This document shows, piece by piece, positions 49,985 through 60,076 of a DNA stretch of 64,000 nucleotides. The number at the start of each line of letters is the position of its first letter. Within the stretch, counting starts at the first letter, position 1. Under the pieces are notes generated by a model, which worked only from the letters and a program-made list of their open reading frames with translations, was not told the origin of the DNA and did no database searches. The position numbers and the translations under genes are program-made. This DNA is from Diphasiastrum complanatum (Eukaryota > Streptophyta > Lycopodiopsida > Lycopodiales > Lycopodiaceae). The stretch is from contig CM055094.1 of the NCBI GenBank assembly GCA_029204225.1, positions 16,658,394-16,722,393 on the forward strand, written 5' to 3'.

Positions 49985-51195
49985 AAGCTACCTTTACAAG
50001 CTTTACCTTCGGAGCCACTGGCGCCAGCATTGTCCTTGGCGCCAGCAGCACCCCTGCTTCTCCCGGCGCCGCTCCCGGGGCCACTGTGACCAGAATCCAA
50101 CTGGCGCCAAGTTTCTATGGCTGAAAATCTTTGATCGGTTCTAGTGAAGTCTAGAGAGCTTAAATTGATGTGCAATCACCTCACACGATCTAGGCATGAT
50201 TAAAGGAAGCCTGGGGATCAATAAATTCTAGAGAGAGAAAATGACTTTCTAGAGAGAGAAAATGTGCTTTACCAGCCTGGGTAGAGTACTTGGTATGAGG
50301 GGAGGTGGCGAATCCCACCAATACTATAGGGGAGTGCGGGTTGCGACTCAGGACGAGCTCCAACCAAGTCTCAGCCTCCCTTGCTGGAATGTTGTCCTGG
50401 CACTCGCCTTGGCATGCCAACGCCCTGGAGACTAGGGTCGGTCACACACTTGAAATGTAACCTTCTTAGATTTATCAATAAAGTGGGATTTTTCTCAAAT
50501 TGACTTTGATTACCTTCTGGGTTTCAGTGTTCGGTAAAAGCGCCAGTTGTAAGGCCGCTTCAAACTTTTTAATTTGGCACATAGCTGAGGGTCGTATCCC
50601 GGGACGCCAGCGGTATGCCGTCGGGACCATTCGGTCCGTGGCGCTAGCGGTATGCTGTCGGGACCATTTGGTCCAAGAACTGGTTGTCTCCATATCTGTC
50701 GCGGCTTGTGGTTCTGAGTGTTCCTTGCATGAATGTGAATGGGTTAAGCTCTTGGAGAACGGCTCTAACCTGTCGGCTGAGTTGGATGGCTTGCTTGGGT
50801 GGAAGTTACCTGTTTATGGCTGTCCAGTCTAGCGTGGCGCCAGGTTGGCTTCCAGCGCCGTGACGAAGCTTTTAGTTGGTTAAGTCTGATGTAAGTCAGA
50901 CCACTTGCTTGGAATGGATATTATTCGTTTGTAACGAAGCTTCGAGTTGGTTAAGTTTGACGTATGTAGGGTGGCTTGCTTGGAAGGAAGTCACCCACAT
51001 CGGGACTTCCGATCTGGCATGGCACCAGGTTGGATCTCAATGTTGGTTTCTGAACTTCCAGTTGGTTAAGTTTGATCGTTGTTGGCGAATTGGCTGCTTG
51101 TATGTCAAGTGGGTTTGGACGACAAGAGTTGAAGGCTGGGAAGCTAAGTCGTGGTTCCCGGCTCCCTTTGGGATGCCTGCGCTACACAGTTAGAT
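49985..51195 (+). repeat. Left arm of 1.2-kb inverted repeat (GC-rich)
   Basis: Reverse complement of 57080-58262 throughout, from GGCGCC-rich sequence at 50020-50120 to CCCTTTGGGATGCCTGCGC at 51165. By eye roughly 85-90% identical. It includes a short conserved minus-strand frame (50175-49972, MHINLSSLDFTRTDQRFSAI) mirrored in the right arm, an AATAAA at 50480, and three tandem sub-repeats of 80-110 bp around GTTGGTTAAGT(T/C)TGA at 50874-51085. I cannot assign it to a transposon class. Confidence 0.8.
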
Positions 51196-51239
51196 TGTTA
51201 GTAATAGGCTCATGACCTTCACAGATCGTCGTTAGCTTT

Positions 51240-51640
51240 GTGAAGCATGCGATTACGCCTGCTATTGTCTTGTGCTCACCTGCTTTATTGACTTGTATAT
51301 TTTGTTATACTTAATCTGGTTACAACTCTGTTTGTTTCAGCGTTCAGATTCGTGTCAATACTGCAATGCTTTTCTATGTTCTATCTGGCTGTCTATTTGA
51401 TTTGTCTGGGTGTCTGCTCATCGCTTCCGCAAAATTTATTCATCGCGACTCATTATTTGTCTAGTGATTTGCGACTAATAATTTGTCTAGTGATTCGCGA
51501 CTAATTACTTGCCTAATGGTTGTCTGATGTTTCGATGCTTAATGTTTGGCTATGTAATCACTATAGTACTAACAATTTCCAAGTTAGTTACTATGAGATC
51601 AAACCTGATTTCTATCACTATTGTTTTGTTTGAAATTGAT
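51240..51640 (+). repeat. Copia LTR end fragment with 26-bp triplication
   Basis: Shares GCGTTCAGATTCGT, CAATGCTTA(A/G)TGTTTGG and TATGTAATCA with the LTR at 63850-63970. Contains three tandem units GCGACTAATAATTTGTCTAG (with small changes) at about 51451-51530, where the 63146 LTR has one. Confidence 0.7.
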
Positions 51641-51659
51641 AGGCGTAGTCATGCATGAG

Positions 51660-52540
51660 AAAAGAGGAAGATAGTTTATTCCACGAATATTTTCATTCGA
51701 GTTCGTTTCTTTTCGAGTTCGACCTATTTTTCACATACCTCTTTCCAACAGTAATACTTGCAAAACATCTTCTTTTTCGACGAATGCGGATTCGACGATT
51801 GTTCTTGACTTTGAGTCTGTTTTTGATTCGATGTAGAGTGCTTGGAGCTTTTTTGCTTCTGTCATTTCAAACCCTTGTTGACATATAGAGCATGAGACAA
51901 AGAGGTAGACGAAGTATTTTGACTTCTTTGATTATCTTCTTGCAGCAACATAGTGATAACTCTGGTAAGAGTTAAATCTGAATGTGTCGTGATGATCATC
52001 ACCTAGTTTTCATATGTAGAGGGTAGGTTTGAAAGCAATGTCATAATTGTGTCTTGATCGTCTATGAATGATCCAACAGCAACCATCTGTTGCAAGAGAT
52101 TCTTAAACTACTTAATATGATTTTGATGAGAATCATTATTTGATATCTTGAGTGTGAAGAATTTCCTTCGAAGATGTAACTTGGTAGTTACGTCTCTCAC
52201 ATCATATAGTGAGCTCAAGATGTCCCAAATTTCTTTTGAAGTTTTGGCTTCATCTACGTGGCTAATCTGAGTATCTGATATATTGAGGATAATAAACGCG
52301 AAAGCTTTACCATCCTTCGATTTCCACTTTGAGTTGTATGTGTCGTCTTCAAGTTTCATTTCAATATTTACAACAACATCCCACAACTCATTGGCGATTA
52401 GCAAGGTCTTCATTTTAAATTTTCATAAATGATAATTGGATCCATTTAGCTTGTCTGCAATAAGACCGGCTTTACTTTGAAAATCCATCTGGAACTTTAG
52501 TCTGTCAACGTTAAGAGAGATACCGTGTTGTGGAAATCAA
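51660..52540 (-). pseudogene. Copia gag (minus) with decayed zinc knuckle
   Basis: The minus frame at 52413-52108 includes MKTLLIANELWDVVVNIEMK, AFAFIILNISDTQISHVDEA, KEIWDILSSLYDVRDVTTKL and HLRRKFFTLKISNND. Out-of-frame continuation MTLLSNLPSTYENWV and a knuckle relic (FCKYYCWKEVCEKS) lead down to about 51660. The N-terminal LNGSNYHL lies near 52450. Stops make it non-functional. Confidence 0.85.
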
Positions 52541-52659
52541 TTATCTGATACCAAAACAAATTGATTCAGACTGAAAATAATTTGATATCACGAAAGATAT
52601 CAAGTATAAGAGCTTGCATTATGATATAATAGCATTAGGCCTTGAAGAATCAAAGCTCT

Positions 52660-52671
52660 GATACCATGTTG
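52660..52671 (-). other. Primer-binding site of minus-strand copia remnant
   Basis: TGGTATCAGAGC on the minus strand, abutting ...CTCTTTCCAACA, the end of an LTR of which only about 66 bp (52672-52737) remain. Confidence 0.85.
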
Positions 52672-52737
52672 GAAAGAGGTGTGTGAAAGATAGGTTGAAT
52701 AAGATTCAAATAAAAATAATTCTCTCGAAGAACAGCT

Positions 52738-54165
52738 GTTTACTTCATTAAGCAGCGATCAAAAGCTTTCATCAAGTTTAGACAATTCAAAGAGCATGTA
52801 GAAAATAAAACTGGTAAATGAATCAAAGCATTGAGGTTTGACAATGGGGGAGAATAGATCTCCATTGAATTCAAGGAGTACTGCCTCAACAACTCTATTG
52901 AACAACAATACATTACCTCCTATTCGCCTCAGTCAAGCGGTCTTGCTGAGAGAAAGAACAAAACCTTAGTCAAATTAGCAAAATGCATGTTATCACATGC
53001 GACACTTCCAAAGTCCTTCTGGGCTGAAGTTGTTTCAACAGCAACCTATATTTAGAACATATGTCCTACTAAAGGTCTCTCAAACAAAACACCATTTGAA
53101 GTTTGGACAGGTACCAAACCTTCTTTATTGAACTTACGAGTTTTTGGATGTACTGCTTATGTGCAGATTCCTCATGACTTCAAGAAGAAGCTCGACTTCC
53201 AGAGTATCAAATGTATTTTCATTAGCTACACTACTTCAGATCAAGCTTACAAGTTGTTTGATCCTATCGAGTCGAAGATATTCACTAGTCAGGATGTCAT
53301 CTTCATCGAAGACCAGTTTATCAACCTCAAGGAAAAAGGCAAAGCCCATGTAGCCGACTTGTCTAACTCATCCGACATATCGAACTTTCTAGTTCTTCAG
53401 TCGACTATTCCTATCAAAGGTCCAAGCTCATCTACTTTCAACGAACAACATATTGATGACATATCCGAAGATGATGATATCATAGTTCAGCAACTACAGC
53501 ATGATGAAAATGATCAACTTCCTTCATTTCTCAGAAGATCATCAAGAACTAGCAGACCACCTATCAGGTATATCAACAAGTCTGCAGCCTACCTTGTTCA
53601 GGAGCCGACGACTGTCGAAGAGGCACTCAGTCAGCCTGATTCTGATCTCTGGAAAGAAGCTATGGATAAAGAGTATTCATCTCTTAAGAACCAGACATGG
53701 ACAATTGTCGAACTACCTACTAGTAGAAACGTAGTTGACTGCAAATGGATTTTCAAAGTCAAGTACAAAGCAGACGGAAGCATCGACAGAAGAAAAGCCC
53801 GACTTGTCGCTAGAGGATTTTTTGAGGTATACAACGTCAATTACACTAAGACCTTCAGTCCTGTAGTCAAACATCCTTCTATTTGACTTTTATTATCGTT
53901 TACTACTGTAGCAGATTTGGAAATACATCAAATGGATGTACAGACAACATATCTTAATGGAGTTATTGAAGAGACAACCCAAAGGTTATATTATCGAAGG
54001 TAAACACAATCATGTGTGTAAACTCCATAAGGCACTTTATGACTTGAAGCAATTTGCTCGAGCATGGCTTCAAAGGATCAATACTTTTCTTATTGATCAC
54101 GACTACATATCAAACTCTTCAGATTTGAATGTTTACTTCAAGAAAATGCAGCAGTCTTTTATCAT
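52738..54165 (+). pseudogene. Copia integrase C-terminal half and RT N-terminal half
   Basis: Plus strand, starting mid-integrase: SKAFIKFRQFKEHVE, LRFDNGGE (second catalytic region), SSGLAERKNKTLVKLAKCML. A clean 252-codon frame at 53128-53886 then carries LRVFGCTAYVQIPHDFKKKL, LRRSSRTSRPPIRYINKSAA, CKWIFKVKYKADGSIDRRKA and RLVARGF. It continues, frameshifted, with DVQTTYLNGVIEE and LHKALYDLKQFARAWLQRIN. It starts head-to-head with the minus-strand gag and is cut off before the YVDD box. Confidence 0.9.
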
Positions 54166-54485
54166 TATCACTTTATGGGACAAACAATCGAATGGAGATA
54201 TAGAATGCAAAATCAAAATGTCTTCAATATGCTTTTGTTATCAATTAGGAAAAAAAGTTCTTAGTCTTTATTTCCATTACCAAAGATGAAAAAAGATTAA
54301 AAGTAAATGGGTGCCACTTGATCAATTTATTTTTGAATGCAATAGATTTTGAACAGTTTTTTTGTAGGTATATAAAAGACGAGTTTGAGATCAAATGCAA
54401 AGACATTGGTGAAATTTATCCAAATAGTTGAGGAACATTGAAATCTATTATCAAAGTAACGCACGTCTATGATCATTTGTTTATG
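54166..54485. other. Unassigned stretch after RT remnant
   Basis: About 320 bp, AT-rich, with stops in all frames and no recognisable repeat match noticed. Confidence 0.35.
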
Positions 54486-54496
54486 AAAACAAGATC

Positions 54497-54670
54497 GTCC
54501 ATCGCAGTGGGGTGTGTTTGGGTGTAGTTGTTAATTGCCACATAAAAGGTGCAGGCTCGAATCCCGACCACTGTGTAGTGACATCTAAGGATCTTAGCTT
54601 TGTAAATGGCATTGCCAGGTTGTATATATGTTGTATATAACAACCATTAGTTGAATCATTTGTGAAAAAC
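54497..54670 (+). mobile_element. tRNA-derived SINE
   Basis: A pol III-like internal promoter: A-box-like TGGGTGTAGTTG (54519-54530) and B box GGCTCGAATCC (54554-54564), 35 bp apart as in tRNAs. The 3' part ends in a TATATATGTTGTATATAACA region. Likely target duplication AAAACAAGATC (54486-54496) against AAAACCAAGATC (54671-54682). It is not a functional tRNA because the cloverleaf stems do not close. The element is about 175 bp. Confidence 0.55.
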
Positions 54671-54693
54671 AAAACCAAGATCTTTATTTCATG

Positions 54694-55140
54694 TCAGTGT
54701 AGAAAATGCAACACAATACTTTTCGAATGACATTGTTTGATTGTCTGAGAAACTAAGTTGAAAGCATTAGCAACATCAACTTGTAAAACTACCCAGTCAA
54801 GATGAATATCCAAAATAGCACGTAAAGCATGACCGACTGTCTCACAACCGCTAGGAGTAGCACACCCAAATTGAAACAAAAAAAAATGAGTATGAAATGC
54901 TTTTCGAAACTGGAAACAAAGTGCCCTTGCCACCAACATGTATAAACATTCACCCACTGCAATTGGACGCACACCTCCATAAGCTTTATCTAAAGCTAAA
55001 AGATGAGCGATACCTAAAATATGAGCAACTGAAGATGAGATTTGCCCAGATGCAATAAAAGAGCACACCTTGAAATGAAGATCAAAGCCACTTGTAAAAT
55101 CATCTGGAGAAAAAGAATCACATAGATGCTCAAAAACCAT
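54694..55140 (-). pseudogene. Non-LTR-type reverse transcriptase fragment 1
   Basis: The minus frame reads AHILGIAHLLALDKAYGGVR, PIAVGECLYMLVARALCFQF, TPSGCETVGHALRAILDIHL and DWVVLQVDVANAFNLVS. The last is RT motif A (QVDxxNAF). It ends before motif B. The family resembles plant RVT_1 proteins that carry a Cys/His finger upstream and a distinctive C-terminal domain. No LTRs are near. Confidence 0.8.
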
Positions 55141-55239
55141 CCCTGAAGGTCCACCAGTTGATAAGTCGAGGACTACACAGAAAAGCTTTCATAAAAGAAA
55201 CTTCTACAAGTTGAAGATCGGAGTAAGGCTGAAAGTCTT

Positions 55240-55965
55240 CTACAAATAAATGAAGAGTATCACTGGCATGGGGATGAAGCTATTCCAATGCCTGAATAGT
55301 TGTAGAAGAAGGTGTTGTTGAAACTGAGAGAGCAAGAGCGTGTATAGCCCGAGAAAATTCACCAGCTTGTCCAAGCAAAACACAATGTCGTAGACGACTA
55401 TGAGTATGAATAGATCCCAAGTCTGAGCCTGAATTAAACTCCCATTTTGCTGCAAGTGCGTTGCAACAAAGAAAAAGTTCTTCCTATAAATTTTGCCAAT
55501 CACCTGACATGAAACGCCGAATTCTGTTGCGATTTTCCGATGACTTGCTTCACCACCTCTAGGAGAAAGAGGCAAACACCGAAGGGGAAAGAACAAAAAA
55601 ATATGCCAAGCTGTGATATCAAAAGGGTTGGTAGCTAAATGAGTTAAAAGTATTCGAAGAGCTCTTTGAACATCAAGGCGAAGGGCCATAGGAATGCGGG
55701 CATAAAAGTGTGGACAAGGAAAACCAAGATAAAAGGATCCCAAAATATCAAGATTGCGAGTGGGAGGAGAAAGTGGAGCAGGATGTGTGGTTTGGGGAGA
55801 TTCTAAAAGGTAAGCTCGTTGTTGGAAGGCAGTACAAGCATTTTGATGCTTGAAAAGGCTCGCACCCTGCATATATAAACGTCCACATCTTGGACAAGGT
55901 ACGCGAGAGGGTGGAGGTATAGAATTCGCGAGGATGACGAAGGAGAAGAAGAAACAAAAGAACAA
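55240..55965 (-). pseudogene. N-terminal finger region of the same RT family
   Basis: A 241-codon minus frame with the finger CPRCGRLYMQGASLFKHQNA-C (C-x2-C-x11-H-x4-C, about residues 24-43), RIPMALRLDVQRALRILLTH, AWHIFLFFPLRCLPLSPRGG and EASHRKIATEF. The Ile/Leu-rich end is probably out-of-frame. This piece lies immediately 5' (minus sense) of RT fragment 1 and may belong with it. Confidence 0.6.
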
Positions 55966-56160
55966 ATATGTGAGTCATGTGATGCAAGCGAAGGAAGAGA
56001 TGTAACAATTGGTGATTTATGGCGAGCACGATTAGAGGGAGGTGGGTGTAACAATGTGCCAATTAGCCTATATGGGTAACAATGGACTTGCAATTACCTA
56101 TCTTAAACAACTTTCAAGAATATTATGAACATACCTTTCTTGAGAGATAGATTTACATTT

Positions 56161-56780
56161 TCATGCTTCCCGCATAAATGAAGTGACAAATCCAGAAGAA
56201 CCAATGGGAACACCCAATGCCTTAATCCCAAGATGAGGAGTATTGAAACTTTCAGGTAAGAAGAAATCTATTGGAAGGCCTTTTGGGCACCAAGCAACGC
56301 ACTTAGACCTGTTCACTGTAAGCCCAATAGAAGAAAGTTGAGTTGAGAAATGCAGAAAAGCACGAACGACTTCACTAGCAGGTCCCACAATATGAGTATC
56401 ATCCGCAAGTTGTAGCACGCAATGCACGATAATGTGCCAAAGCAAAGAGAAGAGCACCTAAGGGATCCCCCTGTCGAGTTTCTTCAGCAAAAGAAATGAT
56501 GGTAACAGCATCGGTACGAGAAGCATGACTAAAGTATAAAGGAGAACTTTTAGAATACAAGTTCCGCACAAAAGGAATGAGCATGGCAAGTGTATCTTGG
56601 GCACCACGGAGTTCTTGAAAGATAGTCACCCAAGAAACTAAGTTGAAAGCATTAACAACATCAACTTGTAAAACTATCCAGTCAGGATGAGTATCCAAAA
56701 ATAGCACGTAAAACATGAACGATTGTCTCACAACCGCCAGGAGTAGCACACCCAAATTGAAACGGAAAAAGATGAGCATG
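56161..56780 (-). pseudogene. Non-LTR-type reverse transcriptase fragment 2 (motifs A-C)
   Basis: Minus strand: DWIVLQVDVVNAFNLVS (motif A), FQELRGAQDTLAMLIPFVRN, ETRQGDPLGALLFALAHYRA (motif B), then after a frameshift and a short deletion LADDTHIVGPASEVV (motif C, ADD), LTVNRSKCVAWCPKGLPIDF and HLGIKALGVPIGSSGF (thumb-side block). The motif B-C spacing is shorter than I expect for the family, by about ten residues. Confidence 0.85.
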
Positions 56781-57080
56781 AATCCTTGCCCTTTATCTAG
56801 AGCTGCATGAGAAGCAACGGCACCCTGAGTAGTTGAAGCACGGCGAAGGAGGTCAGGCCGCGAAGGACCAGCAACAACAACATCCCCAAGCGTGCGAATC
56901 TCCTCACGCGAAAGAACAAGATCAACTCGACGCCGAGACGATTGTGAATCAGACACGTGCAAGATGTGGGTTTGCTCCCGGACAACATGAAAGCCGCACT
57001 CATGTGCAATAGATGCCAATACGTCACGAATGGAATCATGAGTCGCAGTGCGCGCCCTGTTGTTCCACACTTGCTGAAGC
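56781..57080 (-). pseudogene. C-terminal domain of the RT family, misplaced upstream of RT
   Basis: Minus strand: VWNNRARTATHDSIRDVLAS, IAHECGFHVVREQTHILHVS, SSRRRVDLVLSREEIRTLGD and VVVAGPSRPDLLRRAS. As I recall, in this family the block lies after the RT, here it lies before fragment 2 and runs into it in one open frame (56399-57385). The simplest reading is the tail of one copy joined to the body of another. Confidence 0.6.
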
Positions 57081-58262
57081 GCAGGCATCCCAAAGGGACC
57101 CGGGAACCACGACTGAGCTTCCCAACCTTCAACCTTTGCCGTCCAAACCCACTTGACATACAAGCAGCCAACTCGCCAACAACGATCAAACTTAATCAAC
57201 TTGAAGTTCAGAAACCAACATTGAGATCCAACTTGGCGCCATGCCAGATCGAGGGTCCCGATGTGGGTGACTTCCCTCCAAGCAAGCCGTCCGACATACA
57301 TCAAACTTAACCAACTCGAAGCTTCGTTACAAACGAGTAACATCCATTCCAAGCAAGTGGTCTGACTTACATCAAACTTAACCAACTGAAAGCTTCGTCA
57401 TGAGCACTGGAAGCCAACATGGCGCCACGCCATACTGGACAACCATAAACAGGTAACTTCCACCCAAGCAAGCCATCCAACTCAGCCAATAGGTTAGAGC
57501 CCGTTCCCCAAGAGCTTAACCCATTCACGTCCAGGCAAGGAACACTCAGAACCACAAGCCGCGACAGATACGGAAACAACCAGTTCTTAGACCAAATGAT
57601 CATGACAGCATACCGTTGGCGCCACGGACCGAATGGTCTCGACGGCATACCGCTGGCGTCCTGGGATACGACCCTCAACTATGTGCCAAATTAAAAAGTT
57701 TGAAGCGGCCTTACAACTGGCGCTTTTACCAAACACTGAAACCCAGAAGGTAATCAAAGTCAGTTAAATCCCACTTTATTGATAAATCTGAGAAGGTTAC
57801 ATTTCAAGTGTGTGACCGACCCTAGTCTCCGAGGCGCTGGCATGCCAAGGCAAGTGCCAGGACAACATTTCAGCAAGGGAGGCTGAGACTTAGTTGGAGC
57901 TCGCCCTGAGTCGTAACCCGCACTCCCCTATAATATTGGTGGGATTCGCCACCTCCCCTCATGCCAAACACTCTACCCAGACTGGTAAAGCACGTTTTCT
58001 CTCTCTCTAGGATTTTCTCTCTTTAGAATTTATTGATCCCCAGGCTTCCTTTAATCATGCCTAGATCGTGTGGGGTGATTGCACATCGATATTAGCTCTC
58101 TGGACTTCGTTAGAACCGATCAAAGATTTTCAGCCATAGGAACTTGGCGCCGGCTGGATTCTGGTCACAGTGGCGCCGGGAGCAGCAGTGGCGCTGCTGA
58201 CGCCGGGGGCAATGTTGGCGCCAGTGGCGCCAGAAGTAAAGCTTTTGAAAGTAGATTTATAA
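57080..58262 (-). repeat. Right arm of 1.2-kb inverted repeat
   Basis: Inverted relative to 49985-51195. Includes the plus-strand short frame 58079-58309 (MHIDISSLDFVRTDQRFSAI, then a Gly/Ala/Ser-rich run encoded by GGCGCC repeats). It ends about 175 bp before the PPR start codon. Confidence 0.8.
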
Positions 58263-58329
58263 CACTTGCGCCTCTCTTCATAGTTGTTTCTCACCACTCT
58301 TTGGGTTAAGTTGGGTCTCCCTCATGCAA

Positions 58330-58438
58330 TGCTAAGAGGTTTCACAAATTTAGGGCTTTGTAAAACCCTAAAACTTACAATAAAAAAAAATTCTTCAGCG
58401 TCTTTACAAACCCTAAGGTTTTACTTGAACTAATACTG
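58330..58438 (+). promoter_or_regulatory. Telobox-bearing leader of the PPR gene
   Basis: AAACCCTAAA at 58363-58372 and AAACCCTAA at 58408-58416, plus one reversed TTTAGGG at 58349-58355, all within 110 bp of the ATG. Teloboxes are common near the start of plant housekeeping and organelle-biogenesis genes. No TATA box is evident. Confidence 0.5.
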
Positions 58439-60076
58439 ATGGCAAAGCTCCAAAGTCTGGATCATTGCCTACGATGCAAGATGATGATGAATCTTTCACG
58501 CATAGGCGCAAGAAAGAGGTGGATCGCTACTGGCCGTGCAACCCACAATAGTGAATTCTCAGCGGATCTTGAAGAGCTTCAAGGGCAGGTTATGTGTCAT
58601 CAAAGTACTTCTGCAGGCATACACATATCTCATCTTAAAGATGACATAGCTGCAGCCCTAAATGAGGATGAGCGGCTGGACACAGCAGCTAGGGTTGTTA
58701 TCTTGGCCTCCCTCTTGAAGCGTTGTGGGAAGATCAAAGCCTTGTCTGATGGTAGGCTTGTGCATGCTTACATCAATAGGTTTAACTATGGCAGGAATAG
58801 GTTTTTGGGGAATTGGCTTGTTAAGATGTATGGGGATTGTGGAAGCATGGATGATGCGAGAGCAATGTTTGAAAAATTGCCTAATCATAATAGTTTTTCT
58901 TGGAATATATTGATCAATGCTTATGCCAAGAATGGGTTTAGCACAGAAGCCCTTGAGTGTTTTTATCAGATGCAGAATAGTGGCATTAAGCCAGATCGTG
59001 TTACTTTTATCTGTGCCCTAGATGCGTGTGCAAGTGCGGCCGCCCTCGAAAAGGGGCATGGAATCCATGGGGCCATTGTTGAGTGTGGATATGAAGAACA
59101 GGTGGTTGTGGGGACTGCCCTAGTGAATATGTATGGCAAGTGTGGCAGCTTGGAGGATGCGAGGAGCGTGTTTGATCGGATGCCGCATCGGAATGTGGTC
59201 TCCTGGAGTGCAATGATGGCGGCTTATGTCCAGAATGGGCATGCCAAAGAGGCACTGGAATGCTTCCATCAAATGCAGCTCTGTGGCATCAAGCCAGACC
59301 AGGTAACTTTTGTGTCTGCCATTGATGCCTGTGCTGTTCTTGCTGCGCTTGAGAAGGGGCAGGAAATTCATACCGCCATTGTGGACAGAGGGTATGAGGG
59401 ACAGGTTGTTGTCGGAACCGCCCTTGTCAATATGTATGGAAAATGTGGAAGCCTGGAGGATGCAGGGACTGTGTTTTGGAGGATGGCTGATCGGAATGCG
59501 GTCTCTTGGGGTGCAATGATTGCAGCGTGCGCCAAAAATGGGCATAGCCAGGAGGCCCTGGATTTGTTCAAGCAGATGCAGTGCCATGGATTTAAGCCAG
59601 ATCACATCACCTTTCTCAGTGTTCTCACTGCATGCAGCCATACGGGACGCGTTGATGATGCCAGACATTACTTTAGTTCCATGAGCCGCGATCATGGCAT
59701 ACAACCGAAGCTAGAGCATTACATGTGCTTGATTGATATTCTAGGGCGCGCTGGAAATTTGGATGATGCAGAGAACCTGATCAACAGTACGCCATTCAAA
59801 AACCTAGCTAGGGCATGGCTATGTTTGCTGTCTGCATGCAAAGTTCATGGCGATGTGGATCGTGGAGCTCGTGTTGCAAGACATATCTTTAAATTGGATC
59901 CCAAGAACGCCGTGCCATACGTGCTCCTATCAAGCATCTATGCTGCAGCTGGAAGATGGGATGAAACACAAAAATTGCGAGAGGTTTTGCAACAGCAGCA
60001 GCCTGGGTACTGTCATAGTGAGATCGGCAAATCGATTCATGACTATGGTAATGAAGCTAATCAAATCCTCATTTAG
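58439..60076 (+). CDS. PLS-class pentatricopeptide repeat protein, E-type, organelle-targeted
   Basis: An intronless 545-codon frame. The N-terminus is rich in Lys, Arg and Met and poor in acidic residues for about 30 residues, consistent with a mitochondrial or plastid presequence. PPR motifs run from about residue 88, with recurring triads about 101 residues apart (FSWNILINAYAKNG at 153, VVSWSAMMAAYVQNGH at 254, AVSWGAMIAACAKNGH at 354) and the L-type signature TALVNMYGKCGSLEDA twice. PKLEHYMCLIDILGRAG (about 423) and ARAWLCLLSACKVHGD through LLSSIYAAAGRWDE (456-510) form the E domain. The C-terminus stops soon after (QQQQPGYC...), with no E+ or DYW deaminase domain. Known role of the class: sequence-specific RNA binding for organellar RNA editing, where E-type proteins recruit a DYW partner. 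Target unknown. Confidence 0.92.
   Translation: MAKLQSLDHCLRCKMMMNLSRIGARKRWIATGRATHNSEFSADLEELQGQVMCHQSTSAGIHISHLKDDIAAALNEDERLDTAARVVILASLLKRCGKIKALSDGRLVHAYINRFNYGRNRFLGNWLVKMYGDCGSMDDARAMFEKLPNHNSFSWNILINAYAKNGFSTEALECFYQMQNSGIKPDRVTFICALDACASAAALEKGHGIHGAIVECGYEEQVVVGTALVNMYGKCGSLEDARSVFDRMPHRNVVSWSAMMAAYVQNGHAKEALECFHQMQLCGIKPDQVTFVSAIDACAVLAALEKGQEIHTAIVDRGYEGQVVVGTALVNMYGKCGSLEDAGTVFWRMADRNAVSWGAMIAACAKNGHSQEALDLFKQMQCHGFKPDHITFLSVLTACSHTGRVDDARHYFSSMSRDHGIQPKLEHYMCLIDILGRAGNLDDAENLINSTPFKNLARAWLCLLSACKVHGDVDRGARVARHIFKLDPKNAVPYVLLSSIYAAAGRWDETQKLREVLQQQQPGYCHSEIGKSIHDYGNEANQILI

Noticed and set aside
54500-54575. Functional tRNA gene
   Set aside because: A and B boxes are present but acceptor and anticodon stems do not pair. 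A SINE fits better.
56957-57310. Plus-strand 117-codon frame
   Set aside because: Antisense to the RT-family C-terminal domain and to the inverted-repeat arm. No domain of its own.
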